Shown here one piece after another: positions 18,720 to 27,316 of a DNA stretch of 64,000 bases. Both the position numbers and the translations under genes were made by a program. The DNA comes from Phycisphaerales bacterium (GTDB taxonomy: Bacteria > Planctomycetota > Phycisphaerae > SM23-33), in contig JABGPZ010000060.1 in NCBI GenBank assembly GCA_018644725.1, positions 21,974-85,973 of the forward strand, written 5' to 3'. The notes under the pieces were generated by a model. It made no database searches, was not told the origin of the DNA, and saw only the letters and a list, made by a program, of their open reading frames with translations. Every line of letters begins with the position of its first letter. Within the stretch, counting starts at the first letter, position 1.

Positions 18720-20239
18720 CGTTTGACCTTTCGTGCGAGAATCTTCTTGTGTAGTTTCAGGAGGCGCTTGACCACCGCCGGATTTTTCTTCGCGACGTTG
18801 GTGGTTTCGCCGGGGTCTTCGAGCAGGTTGAACAGGTGTAGTGTTTTTGTTCCGTGGCGGCCGGATTTGGGAAGAATCACTTTCCAGTGGCCCTGGCGGA
18901 GAGTGTATTTCTGATAGAACACATCAATGCCAGTGTCGGATTCGCCCAGCAGCGCGGGCATGATATCGACGCTGTCGATGGCCTTGCCCTCGGGCATGGT
19001 TTCGCCGACGAGGGACGCGAAAGACGCGAAGAAATCGGTCTGTGAGACCATGGCATCCGAGACGCCGGGTTTGATGGTCCCGGGCCAGGAGGTGATAAAC
19101 GGCACGCGCGTTCCGGCCTCGAACGGCGAAGCTTTTCGGCCGCGATAGATGCCGCCGGCTTTGTGGTCGCCGTTGAGTTCCGGCGATTGGTCGTGGTAGC
19201 CGTTGTCGAGAACGGGTCCGTTGTCGCTGGAGAAAATCACCAGCGTGTCCTCTTCGATCCCGAGGGTCTTGAGGGTTTTGAGCACCTCGCCGACGCACCA
19301 ATCCATCTCGACGATCACGTCGCCGCGCGGGCCGAGCTTGGTCGTGCCCACGAACCGCTTGTTGGGCACGCGGGGGACGTGGGGTTGGTGGAGCGCGAAG
19401 TAGAGGAAGAACGGTTTGTCTTTTTTGGCGTTGCGATTGAGGAAGTCGACGGCCTTGGCAGTGAACACGTCGGCCATGTCTTCGTCGGTCCACAGGGCCT
19501 TTTTGCCGCCCTTCATATAGCCGATGCGGCCGATGCCGTTGACGATCGAACAGTCGTGGCCTTTGGAGTGCTTCATCTTCAGCAGCTCCGGATTTTTCCT
19601 GCCCGTAGGCTCGCCGGGGAAGTTCGTTCCGTAATTCACGAGGATCGGATCGTTTGGATCGAGGCCGACGACCGTGCCATTTTTGACGTAGACGCACGGC
19701 ACGCGGTCGTTGGTCGCGGCCATGATGTATGACTCGTCAAAGCCGACTTCGTTCGTGCCGGGCGTGATTTTCTTGTTCCAGTCCACGCCGCCCTTGGTGG
19801 TGCCCAGGCCGAGGTGCCACTTGCCGACGATGCCGGTGAGGTAGCCCGCCTTCTGGAGCATTTTCGGGAGCGTCGGCTGGTCGGTCTTGATAATCATCGC
19901 CGCATCTCCGGGGAGAATTTTCGCGCGGGAGTTGCGGAACGGTGCTTCGCCCGTCAGCAGCGAATAGCGACTCGGCGTGCACGTCGGTGCCGAGCAATAG
20001 CCATTGGTGAAGCGCAGGCCTCGCTTGGCGATGGCATCGATGTTGGGCGTGGGGATGGCCTTGGAGCCATAGCAGCCAGGGTCGCCATAGCCGAGGTCAT
20101 CAGCGTACAGAATCACAATGTTGGGCTTGCGCGGAGCGCGGGGCTTGGCGGCGTTCGTTGCCAGCAAGCCCCGGCCCGCAGTCACACCACCGGCGATGCC
20201 GGCGATGGTGGTCGCGCGAAGGAAGGCGCGTCGGTTCAT
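18716..20239 (-). CDS. Arylsulfatase-type sulfatase
   Basis: KPNIVILYADDLGYGDPGCYG; CTPSRYSLLTG; GIVGKWHLG; FSSDNGPVLDNGY. 4-bp overlaps with both neighbouring genes. Confidence 0.92.
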   Translation of the reverse strand: MNRRAFLRATTIAGIAGGVTAGRGLLATNAAKPRAPRKPNIVILYADDLGYGDPGCYGSKAIPTPNIDAIAKRGLRFTNGYCSAPTCTPSRYSLLTGEAPFRNSRAKILPGDAAMIIKTDQPTLPKMLQKAGYLTGIVGKWHLGLGTTKGGVDWNKKITPGTNEVGFDESYIMAATNDRVPCVYVKNGTVVGLDPNDPILVNYGTNFPGEPTGRKNPELLKMKHSKGHDCSIVNGIGRIGYMKGGKKALWTDEDMADVFTAKAVDFLNRNAKKDKPFFLYFALHQPHVPRVPNKRFVGTTKLGPRGDVIVEMDWCVGEVLKTLKTLGIEEDTLVIFSSDNGPVLDNGYHDQSPELNGDHKAGGIYRGRKASPFEAGTRVPFITSWPGTIKPGVSDAMVSQTDFFASFASLVGETMPEGKAIDSVDIMPALLGESDTGIDVFYQKYTLRQGHWKVILPKSGRHGTKTLHLFNLLEDPGETTNVAKKNPAVVKRLLKLHKKILARKVKR

Positions 20240-21792
20240 TTAGTTTTCTTTCTTTTGGCCTTGGCTTTGACCGCGGCTTGGCCTTTGGCCTTGGTGGCTT
20301 TCAGCATGGCCTGAAGCTTGGTAACGACCTTGGGGTTAGCCTTGGCGACGTTTTTCTTTTCGCTCGGGTCGGCCTTGAGGTTGTAGAGCTGCGAGTGTTT
20401 CACGGTGCCGTCACGTTTGGTGCTGCCCGCGATGAACTTCCACTCGCCGCAGCGAACGGTGCCCTTTTGGTAGAACGCTTCGATGCCTTCTTTGGATTCG
20501 CCCAACAGTGCAGGCATGATGTTGACGCTGTCGATGGCTTGGCCGGCGGGAACGGTCGCGCCGGTCATGGCTGCGAGCGACGCGAGGTAGTCGGTCTGGC
20601 TGACAACGGCATCGCTGACACCGGGCTTGATCGTGCCGGGCCAGTAGGTGATGAACGGGACGCACGTGCCACCCTCGAAGTGGGAATATTTCCCGCCCTT
20701 GAGAATGCCCGATGCGGTGTGCTTGCCATTTTTCTGGCGAGCGTCGTCCTTGTAGCCATCGTCGAGAACCGGGCCGTTGTCGGAGCTGAAGAGGATCAGT
20801 GTGTCTTCGGCAATGCCGAGAGTTTCGAGGGCCTTGGTGATCTCGCCGACGCACCAGTCCATCTCGACGATCACGTCACCACGCGGGCCGAGCTTGGTCG
20901 TGCCGACGAAGCGCTTGTTGGGGACGCGCGGGACGTGGGGTTGGTGCAGCGCGAAGAACAGGAAGAACGGTTTGTCTTCCTTGGACTTGCGGGTGACGAA
21001 ATCGACAGCTTTGGCGGTGAAGAGGTCGGCCATGTCTTCGTCGACCCACAGGGCCTTCTTGCCGCCCTTCATGAATCCGATGCGGCCGATGCCGTTGACG
21101 ATCGAGCAGTTGTGCCCGTGGGAGTGCTTCATCTTCGTCAGCAACTCGGGGTTGTCTTTGCCGGTGGGTTCGCCGGGGAAGTTCTTCTTGTAGCTCACGA
21201 GGATCGGGTCTTTGGGGTCGAGCCCGACGACGCCTTTGTCCTTAACATAGACGCACGGGACGCGGTCATTCGTGGCGGCCATAATGTACGATTCGTCAAA
21301 GCCGATGTCGTTGGGCGTCTGGGTGATTTTCTTGTTCCAGTCGATCGGAGCCTTGCCGTCGCCGAGGCCGAGGTGCCACTTGCCGACGACGCCGGTGGTG
21401 TAGCCCGCACTGCGGAGCACTGTTGCGACGGTGGCCTGCTTGGTGGAGATGATCATCGCCGCGTCGCCGCGGAGGATGTGTGCGCGGCTGTTGCGGAACG
21501 GGGACTCGCCCGTCAGCAGCGAGTAGCGGCTGGGGGTGCAGGTCGGCGCGGCGCAGTAGCCGTTGGTGAACTTTTGGCCGCCCTTGGCGAGCTTGTCGAT
21601 ATTCGGCGTATTGATGAACTTGCTGCCATAGCAGCTCGGGTCGCCATAGCCGAGGTCGTCGGCATAGACGATGACGATATTGGGTTTTTTGATGGTGGAC
21701 TTGGTGTCGGCCTTCAGCAGGTTGCGGCCAGAGATTGCGCCAGCGGCAACGCCAGCAACAGCTGCACTTCGTAGGAACATACGTCGATTCAT
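20236..21792 (-). CDS. Arylsulfatase-type sulfatase
   Basis: MNRRMFLRSAAVAGVAAGAISGRNLLKAD; KPNIVIVYADDLGYGDPSCYG; CTPSRYSLLTG; VVGKWHLG. Start placed at ATG 21792. Confidence 0.92.
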   Translation of the reverse strand: MNRRMFLRSAAVAGVAAGAISGRNLLKADTKSTIKKPNIVIVYADDLGYGDPSCYGSKFINTPNIDKLAKGGQKFTNGYCAAPTCTPSRYSLLTGESPFRNSRAHILRGDAAMIISTKQATVATVLRSAGYTTGVVGKWHLGLGDGKAPIDWNKKITQTPNDIGFDESYIMAATNDRVPCVYVKDKGVVGLDPKDPILVSYKKNFPGEPTGKDNPELLTKMKHSHGHNCSIVNGIGRIGFMKGGKKALWVDEDMADLFTAKAVDFVTRKSKEDKPFFLFFALHQPHVPRVPNKRFVGTTKLGPRGDVIVEMDWCVGEITKALETLGIAEDTLILFSSDNGPVLDDGYKDDARQKNGKHTASGILKGGKYSHFEGGTCVPFITYWPGTIKPGVSDAVVSQTDYLASLAAMTGATVPAGQAIDSVNIMPALLGESKEGIEAFYQKGTVRCGEWKFIAGSTKRDGTVKHSQLYNLKADPSEKKNVAKANPKVVTKLQAMLKATKAKGQAAVKAKAKRKKTK

Positions 21793-21969
21793 TTGGATCT
21801 CCAATGTAGAAGGGGTTTGTGGCCGAGCTCGCATCGTGCTCACAGGAGGGATAACGGGTTTTCGGGTCGATTATTGTACTCTCCTGGCGTGATTTTCAAA
21901 CAGACATTTTCGGAAATCGGGACAAAAGGGCATCCCGCCAGCAAAAAGGCCAATTCATCGCGGAGAGGC

Positions 21970-23169
21970 CTATCCATAGGCGCCGAAGCCGAAGAACCAG
22001 TGTTTTTTGGCGAAGCGGTACATCCAGTGTTTCTCGGGGATTTCTTCGCCGGGGATGTGGTGGCAGGGCAGCAGCGGCAGCGCGCGCAGGTCGTCGGTCG
22101 TCGCGCCGCGCAGGGAGGTGTCGCGGGCGTCGTGGTCGTCGAGGAAGTCGGCGAGTTTGTCCGGGCAGTCCAGCAGGACGCAGCCGCGGGTTTGCTCGGC
22201 GGCGAAGCGGCGGAAGTCGGCGAGGAATTTGCTCTCGGTGAGCGTCTTGGCGAGGTCGTCGTCGTTGTCGTGGATGTGGTCGCGGGCGAATTGGATCGGC
22301 GGGCACGGTTCGATGAATCCCGCCGGCGAGACGTGATGGCTGATGCCGGTCGCGGCCGGGCAGAGTGCGCGGCCCTTCGCGTCCCAATAGCTGTCGACGA
22401 TCATGATCGGCTTTTTGCAGCGCTGCTCGACGATGAAGCGACGTGCGCGGGTGATTTCGTCGGCATCGAGCGCCAGCTCGACGTGCGGCTCGGCCCCGGC
22501 TGGGCGGTAGAGATAGTACCACGCGTAGAGTGCGCCGCGACGGATCAGCTCGTCGAGCCACGCCTCGCTACACAACTCGTCGAGGTTCGATTTGCACAGG
22601 CTCGTCGCGACGCCGGTGAACAGTTTTTCACGAACACAGTTTTCCAGCCCCGCCAGCGAGCGCTCGAGGACGTCGCTGCCGCCGCGCCGGATGTCGCTGA
22701 CTGACGCGCCACCTTCGATGCTGATCAGCGGCGTGACGTTGGCGAGGGCGCGCAGTTGTTTTGCGATCTCGGGCGTGATGAGCGTGCCGTTGGTGAAGAG
22801 CTGAAACGTGCAGTCGCGGTGTCGCCCGAAAAGGTCCAGCAGCCCTTCGTGAAGGAGCGGCTCGCCGCCGAGGATGCCGAAGAAGCGGCATTTGCGTTTG
22901 CGCGCCGCCGCGATGATCGTCGCCAATTCGTCCAGCGACAGTTCCGTCTTCGGCGCGTCGACCGCGACCCAGCATCCCTGGCAGTGCAGGTTGCATTTGT
23001 TGGTGATCGACAGGAACAGAAACGGCGGGAAGACTTCGCCCGCTTTGAGGCCTTTGTTGAAGCGGCGGATTGCGCGAACGTTCGCCAGCCCGCAATTCAG
23101 CCCGAGCTTCCACAGCGTGCGGAAGGACGCGCCGCGCAGCATGCGCCATGTGAGTTGCGGCAGAATCAT
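21970..23169 (-). CDS. Radical SAM protein with additional C-terminal cysteines
   Basis: ITNKCNLHCQGCW (CxxxCxxC), LGGEPLLHEG, FTNGTLIT; later cysteines in RALCPAATG, EPCPPIQFA, RGCVLLDCPDK. Confidence 0.85.
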   Translation of the reverse strand: MILPQLTWRMLRGASFRTLWKLGLNCGLANVRAIRRFNKGLKAGEVFPPFLFLSITNKCNLHCQGCWVAVDAPKTELSLDELATIIAAARKRKCRFFGILGGEPLLHEGLLDLFGRHRDCTFQLFTNGTLITPEIAKQLRALANVTPLISIEGGASVSDIRRGGSDVLERSLAGLENCVREKLFTGVATSLCKSNLDELCSEAWLDELIRRGALYAWYYLYRPAGAEPHVELALDADEITRARRFIVEQRCKKPIMIVDSYWDAKGRALCPAATGISHHVSPAGFIEPCPPIQFARDHIHDNDDDLAKTLTESKFLADFRRFAAEQTRGCVLLDCPDKLADFLDDHDARDTSLRGATTDDLRALPLLPCHHIPGEEIPEKHWMYRFAKKHWFFGFGAYG

Positions 23170-23870
23170 TGTTCGCCTCCGGTCGATGTGTCGGGGTCGA
23201 TGTGTTTGAGACGCTCGGCGATTTCTGGCGGCACGGCGGCACTACCGGTGCGCGCGCGAAGTTGATCGAGAATCGATCCCGCGAGTTTTTTGCCGCCCTC
23301 GGCCGAGGCGTTTCCGGGATAGCCGTCGATGCCGCGTTCGTCACATTTGGGGAAAATGATTGCCTTCTGCGGACACGCTCGCGCGCAGGCGGGGCAATTG
23401 TTCTTGCACTTGGTTGGTTCGACGACTTGCACGGTTTCGCCGTCTTTGCGGTAAACGCCGAACAGACAAAACGAGACGCACTGGCCGCACGCGGTGCAAA
23501 GCTCGCGGTCGAGCACAGGGTACCAAGGCCGCCAGTCACCCGGCGGGTCGAGCGCGTCGATCATGTCGGCGACGGCTGCGATGGCCTCGGGAGTTGCCCT
23601 GGCGGCGGGCAGGGTTTCGCTTTGGCGCGAATCGATCACGTCGACGCTTGGCGCAAGCGCTGCTCCGGCGAAGTCCGCCAGCCAGCGAATCGCCCGCGGG
23701 GAATAGGGTGCGAGCACGCACGTCGCGTTTGCCAGCGCGTCGGCCGCGATGGTTGGCGCAAGCACACACAGCCCCGGCAAGTCGCCGAAGACCGCCGCCT
23801 CGTTCGTCGCCAGCGTCGCGAGCAATGTCTCGCTCGCCGCCGCTTCACCATGAAAATAGATCGTTGTCAT
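23166..23870 (-). CDS. 4Fe-4S ferredoxin-domain protein
   Basis: LCTACGQCVSFCLFGVYRKDG...CKNNCPACARACPQKAIIFP; 4-bp overlap with the radical SAM gene. Confidence 0.82.
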   Translation of the reverse strand: MTTIYFHGEAAASETLLATLATNEAAVFGDLPGLCVLAPTIAADALANATCVLAPYSPRAIRWLADFAGAALAPSVDVIDSRQSETLPAARATPEAIAAVADMIDALDPPGDWRPWYPVLDRELCTACGQCVSFCLFGVYRKDGETVQVVEPTKCKNNCPACARACPQKAIIFPKCDERGIDGYPGNASAEGGKKLAGSILDQLRARTGSAAVPPEIAERLKHIDPDTSTGGEQ

Positions 23871-23900
23871 AGGTCAATCATTATAGAGCATTGCTCGCAG

Positions 23901-23936
23901 AAAAAAAGCAGGCCCGCCGAAAATCGACGAGCCTGC
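23901..23936 (-). terminator. Rho-independent terminator downstream of the PQQ-like gene
   Basis: Minus strand GCAGGCTCGTCGATTTTCGGCGGGCCTGC followed by TTTTTTT. Confidence 0.7.
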
Positions 23937-24005
23937 GAGATTTATTTTTGCTGTTCAGTATTCTTTTTTCCTATAGCCTTTGGCCTGAAGCCTACAGTCT
24001 CTTCC

Positions 24006-25193
24006 CTACTTCACCTCGTAGCAGACGAGGGTGGCAGTTTTTGAGCTTTTGGGATTGTCGCGGAAAAATACCATCTTGCCTGCGACGCACGGCGAGGTCC
24101 AGCACGGCTTGGTGTTGAAGACCTTGAGGGTTTGCGTCGCCTTGAATCCTGTGGCCGAAAACGGCGCGAGGTACACGGTTCCCCGATTTCCAATGACGAT
24201 CATATTCGTGCCACAGGCGATCAGCCCGCCATCGCCGATGCCCTTTTTGGACCATGTCCGCTTGCCAGTTTTGGCATCGAGGCAGACCAGCGGCGGGGTC
24301 TTCGTCGTATTGCCAGAGAAGCCGTAGAGGTAGCCCTTGTGGAGCATCGGATTGGAGAAGTGGGTGCACATGTTTTTATTTTCCCACACTTTTTTGACTT
24401 TGCCCGTCGCGTCAATTTCCAGCATCGCGCAGCCGCGATCATAGTCACTGGAAATGAATACGCGGTTTGTGCCGACGATCAGCGGTGTCGCGGCGTTGAT
24501 GTTGTACTTGGTTTCCCACGCGATGCTTCCCAAGGCCTTGCCCGTTTTGGGGTCCAGCACGACCAGCCCGCGCGCGGGGAAGGTCAGCAGGACCGTCTTG
24601 TCGCCGGGGAGAGTCATGGGAATCGCCGAGGAGTACGCCTGGCCATAGTCGGTGCGCGTTTGCCATTTGGTCTTGCCCGTCTTGGCGTCGAAGGCGACGA
24701 TCCGGCCGATGTCAATCACGCACAGGCCGTCGTGGATCAGCGGGCTGTTGGCAAAGCCCCACCGGCCCGGGCGGCAGCGGAATTTCTTCGCGTGGCTTTC
24801 CCAGACGGGCTTGCCGGTTTTCGCGTTGAGGCAGAGGATGTGCCCTTCGCGGCTGACGGTGTAGACCTTGCCGTCGAAGACCGAAGGTGTGCAGCGCGGG
24901 CCGCGAAAGTTGCCGTCCGAGCAGCGGTAGGTATGCGTCCAGGTCGTCTTGCCGGTTTTGGCTTCGAGGCAGTACACCGTATCCATACCATTGGAGTTGC
25001 CCATCGTGTACAGCGCGTCACCGACGACGGTGACGTTGGAATAGCCCGTGCCGATGGATTTGGTCCAGAGCTTCTTGCCGATGGAGTTGACCTGCGGGTA
25101 TTGGCCATCGCGCTTGGGCCCGAGGTAGCCTTCGAAGCCCGCAGCCATCACGGCCGTGGTGAGCAACAAAATTGTCAGTGCGGTACGTTTCAT
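24006..25193 (-). CDS. PQQ-like beta-propeller repeat protein
   Basis: Signal peptide; repeated blades YCLEAKTGKTTWTH, LCLNAKTGKPVWES, VAFDAKTGKTKWQT, VVLDPKTGKALGSI, VCLDAKTGKRTWSK. Confidence 0.9.
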   Translation of the reverse strand: MKRTALTILLLTTAVMAAGFEGYLGPKRDGQYPQVNSIGKKLWTKSIGTGYSNVTVVGDALYTMGNSNGMDTVYCLEAKTGKTTWTHTYRCSDGNFRGPRCTPSVFDGKVYTVSREGHILCLNAKTGKPVWESHAKKFRCRPGRWGFANSPLIHDGLCVIDIGRIVAFDAKTGKTKWQTRTDYGQAYSSAIPMTLPGDKTVLLTFPARGLVVLDPKTGKALGSIAWETKYNINAATPLIVGTNRVFISSDYDRGCAMLEIDATGKVKKVWENKNMCTHFSNPMLHKGYLYGFSGNTTKTPPLVCLDAKTGKRTWSKKGIGDGGLIACGTNMIVIGNRGTVYLAPFSATGFKATQTLKVFNTKPCWTSPCVAGKMVFFRDNPKSSKTATLVCYEVK

Positions 25194-25224
25194 ATCGATC
25201 TCCTTATGAGAGTGTCGTCGTATT

Positions 25225-25312
25225 CTATTCGATGCGTTTCAGTGTCAGCGTTCGCGTGGTTTTCGAGAATCACAGGGTTGCTATTCGATGCGTTTCAGTG
25301 TCAGCGTTCGCG
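25225..25312. repeat. 32-bp direct repeat: tsaE 3' end duplicated downstream of the gene
   Basis: CTATTCGATGCGTTTCAGTGTCAGCGTTCGCG occurs at 25225-25256 and 25281-25312; the latter encodes the TsaE C-terminus (RTLTLKRIE*). Confidence 0.95.
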
Positions 25313-25712
25313 AGTTTTCGCCGGTGATGTCAATCGTCAGTTCCCAGCGCGGGTGCGGCAGGGTTGCCCCGGCGAGGTTGGCCCATTCGATCACGACCGC
25401 GCCCTCGGCGAGGAAATCTTCAAGGCCGATGTCTTCGAGTTCTTCGTCCGCGCTGACCATCCGGTAGAGGTCGAGGTGATACAGCGGCCGATCGCCAGCG
25501 GGGTATTGATGGCAGAGAACGTAGGTCGGACTCGAAACGTTGCTCGCATCCGCGCCATAGCCCTCGGCAATCCCGCGCGTGATGGCGGTCTTGCCCGCGC
25601 CGAGAGTCCCCAGCAGCGCCAGGCAGTCGCCCGCGCCGAGTGTCGCGCCGATTTCCCGGCCAACCGCGTAGGTCTCGTCCACGCTCGTCGTATTGTAGAT
25701 GGTTTCGTTCAC
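25281..25712 (-). CDS. tsaE: tRNA threonylcarbamoyladenosine biosynthesis ATPase TsaE
   Basis: LALLGTLGAGKTAITRGIAEGYG...VSSPTYVLCHQYPAGDRPLYHLDLYRM...VVIEWANLAG. Confidence 0.92.
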   Translation of the reverse strand: MNETIYNTTSVDETYAVGREIGATLGAGDCLALLGTLGAGKTAITRGIAEGYGADASNVSSPTYVLCHQYPAGDRPLYHLDLYRMVSADEELEDIGLEDFLAEGAVVIEWANLAGATLPHPRWELTIDITGENSRTLTLKRIE

Positions 25713-25865
25713 GCGCAGAGTTTACCAAAATCGACACGAATTCCCAAGAGGTATTCCTGTGTCAATTCTCAGGGAAAGCTATCAGATTTAACGGGATTTG
25801 CCAAGTGCTATTGCGGCGATAAATTGTGCGGTTGCGTTTTGCGCTTGGCGTGGTATACTTTGGCC

Positions 25866-27008
25866 GTGGAACTACATAACTACATCCGGGCGGAAATCTC
25901 TGCGGGCGCGATTCGTCATAACGTCGCGACGCTGCGTGGTTTGATTCCCGCAGCGACCAAGCTTTGCGCCGTCGTCAAGGCCAACGCGTATGGCCACGGG
26001 CAGCATTTGCTGCTGGAGACGATGAGCGAGTTGGCCGACTTTCTCGCCGTCGCTACCCCGGCCGAGGCGCTCGAATTGCGCAATCTCGGATATGGCGGCG
26101 AATTGCTCGTGTTGTTCACCGCCTGCACCGACAATCGCGAGCCGCACCTTGCGATCACCCTCGACGCACTCGTGCGCGCGGGCGTGACGGTTTCGGTTGC
26201 GTCCCAGCGCGGCATGGACCTGCTGACCAAGTCGGCCCGGCGCGTGGGCGAGCGCGTGAAGATGCACCTCGTCGTCGATACGGGGATGACCCGCAGCGGC
26301 CTGCCTTCGGCCGACGTGCCCGCCGTCGTGCGGAATGCACAGATGGATCCGTCGCTGGAACTCGCGGGGATCTATTCGCACTTTGCCACGGCCGACGAGG
26401 CGGATAAGTCGTCCGCTAAAAATCAGTTGCAGGTGTTTATGGAGACGCTTTCGGCGGCTGGAATTGATAAACATTCAGGCGTAATTCGCCATATGGCCAA
26501 CTCGGCCGCCACGATCGACCTTCCCGAGGCGCATTTGGACATGGTGCGGCCTGGGATCGCGCTGTTTGGCTATCAGCCGTCGACCGAGATGCACAATCGG
26601 CCGGGTCTTCAGCCGGCGTTGCAGCTTTCGGCGCACATTATGCAAACGAAGCAAGTCCCTGCGGGGACTCGGGTTGGATACGGTTTAACGTATGAATTTG
26701 ACCGCGATTCGCGCGTGGGACTCGTGCCGCTGGGCTATGCCGATGGCTATGATCGGCGGCTGGGGAACGTCGCGGCCGTTCGCGTCGGCGAGCGGGTCTG
26801 CCCGGTGCGCGGGCGGGTGTCGATGGACCAGATTTCGATTGACCTCACCGATTGCCCCGAGGCCGAGGCCGGCGATCTTGTGGAAGTGATTTCCACCGAT
26901 CCTGCCGCCCCGAATTCGCTGGAAGCCCTTGCTATTGCAGCGGATACGATTCCGTATGAATTGATGTGTCGCCTCGGCGCCCGCGTCCGCCGCACCCTTG
27001 TGGAGTAG
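25866..27008 (+). CDS. alr: Alanine racemase
   Basis: GTG start 25866: VELHNYIRAEISAGAIRHNVATLRGLIPAATKLCAVVKANAYGHG (PLP Lys motif); RVGYGLTYEF; VSMDQISIDLTD. The upstream part of the track ORF (from 24132) is antisense to other genes. Confidence 0.93.
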   Translation: MELHNYIRAEISAGAIRHNVATLRGLIPAATKLCAVVKANAYGHGQHLLLETMSELADFLAVATPAEALELRNLGYGGELLVLFTACTDNREPHLAITLDALVRAGVTVSVASQRGMDLLTKSARRVGERVKMHLVVDTGMTRSGLPSADVPAVVRNAQMDPSLELAGIYSHFATADEADKSSAKNQLQVFMETLSAAGIDKHSGVIRHMANSAATIDLPEAHLDMVRPGIALFGYQPSTEMHNRPGLQPALQLSAHIMQTKQVPAGTRVGYGLTYEFDRDSRVGLVPLGYADGYDRRLGNVAAVRVGERVCPVRGRVSMDQISIDLTDCPEAEAGDLVEVISTDPAAPNSLEALAIAADTIPYELMCRLGARVRRTLVE

Positions 27009-27316
27009 CCTGTTGGCCTGAATTCGGCCTATTTTTTGTATAAAAAAGCGTCAATGTACGAAAAATCTTGGATTTGTGAGTCATGGCTTCTTTTTCCAGA
27101 GGGCTCTGGGCGTGGCGAGGGAGTTGTGGATTTGTAGAAGTTGTTCGGAAATTTATTTTGAGAAATCTGGTGAAAATCTCGTGTTTTTGTGTCGATAGGT
27201 GGCGAAAGAGGTCGATATAAGTGTTGACTCGCGGAAGAATTGTATTCTTTCCGCCCGTCATGACACCAAGGATGGATGTCATAACCTTCTGCAGTAGAAG
27301 GACTAAGGAGAATCAC

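Noticed and set aside
20158-21774. 538-aa plus-strand ORF opposite the sulfatase (also 17307..18668)
   Set aside because: Mirror of sulfatase coding sequence in a high-GC genome; no domain signatures.
24132-25865. 5' part of the 958-aa plus-strand ORF 24132..27008
   Set aside because: Antisense to the PQQ-like gene and tsaE; only the part from GTG 25866 matches alanine racemase.
27224-27248. TTGACT...TATTCT as a sigma70-type promoter for the secretin gene
   Set aside because: The spacer is only about 13 bp, too short for a confident -35/-10 pair.
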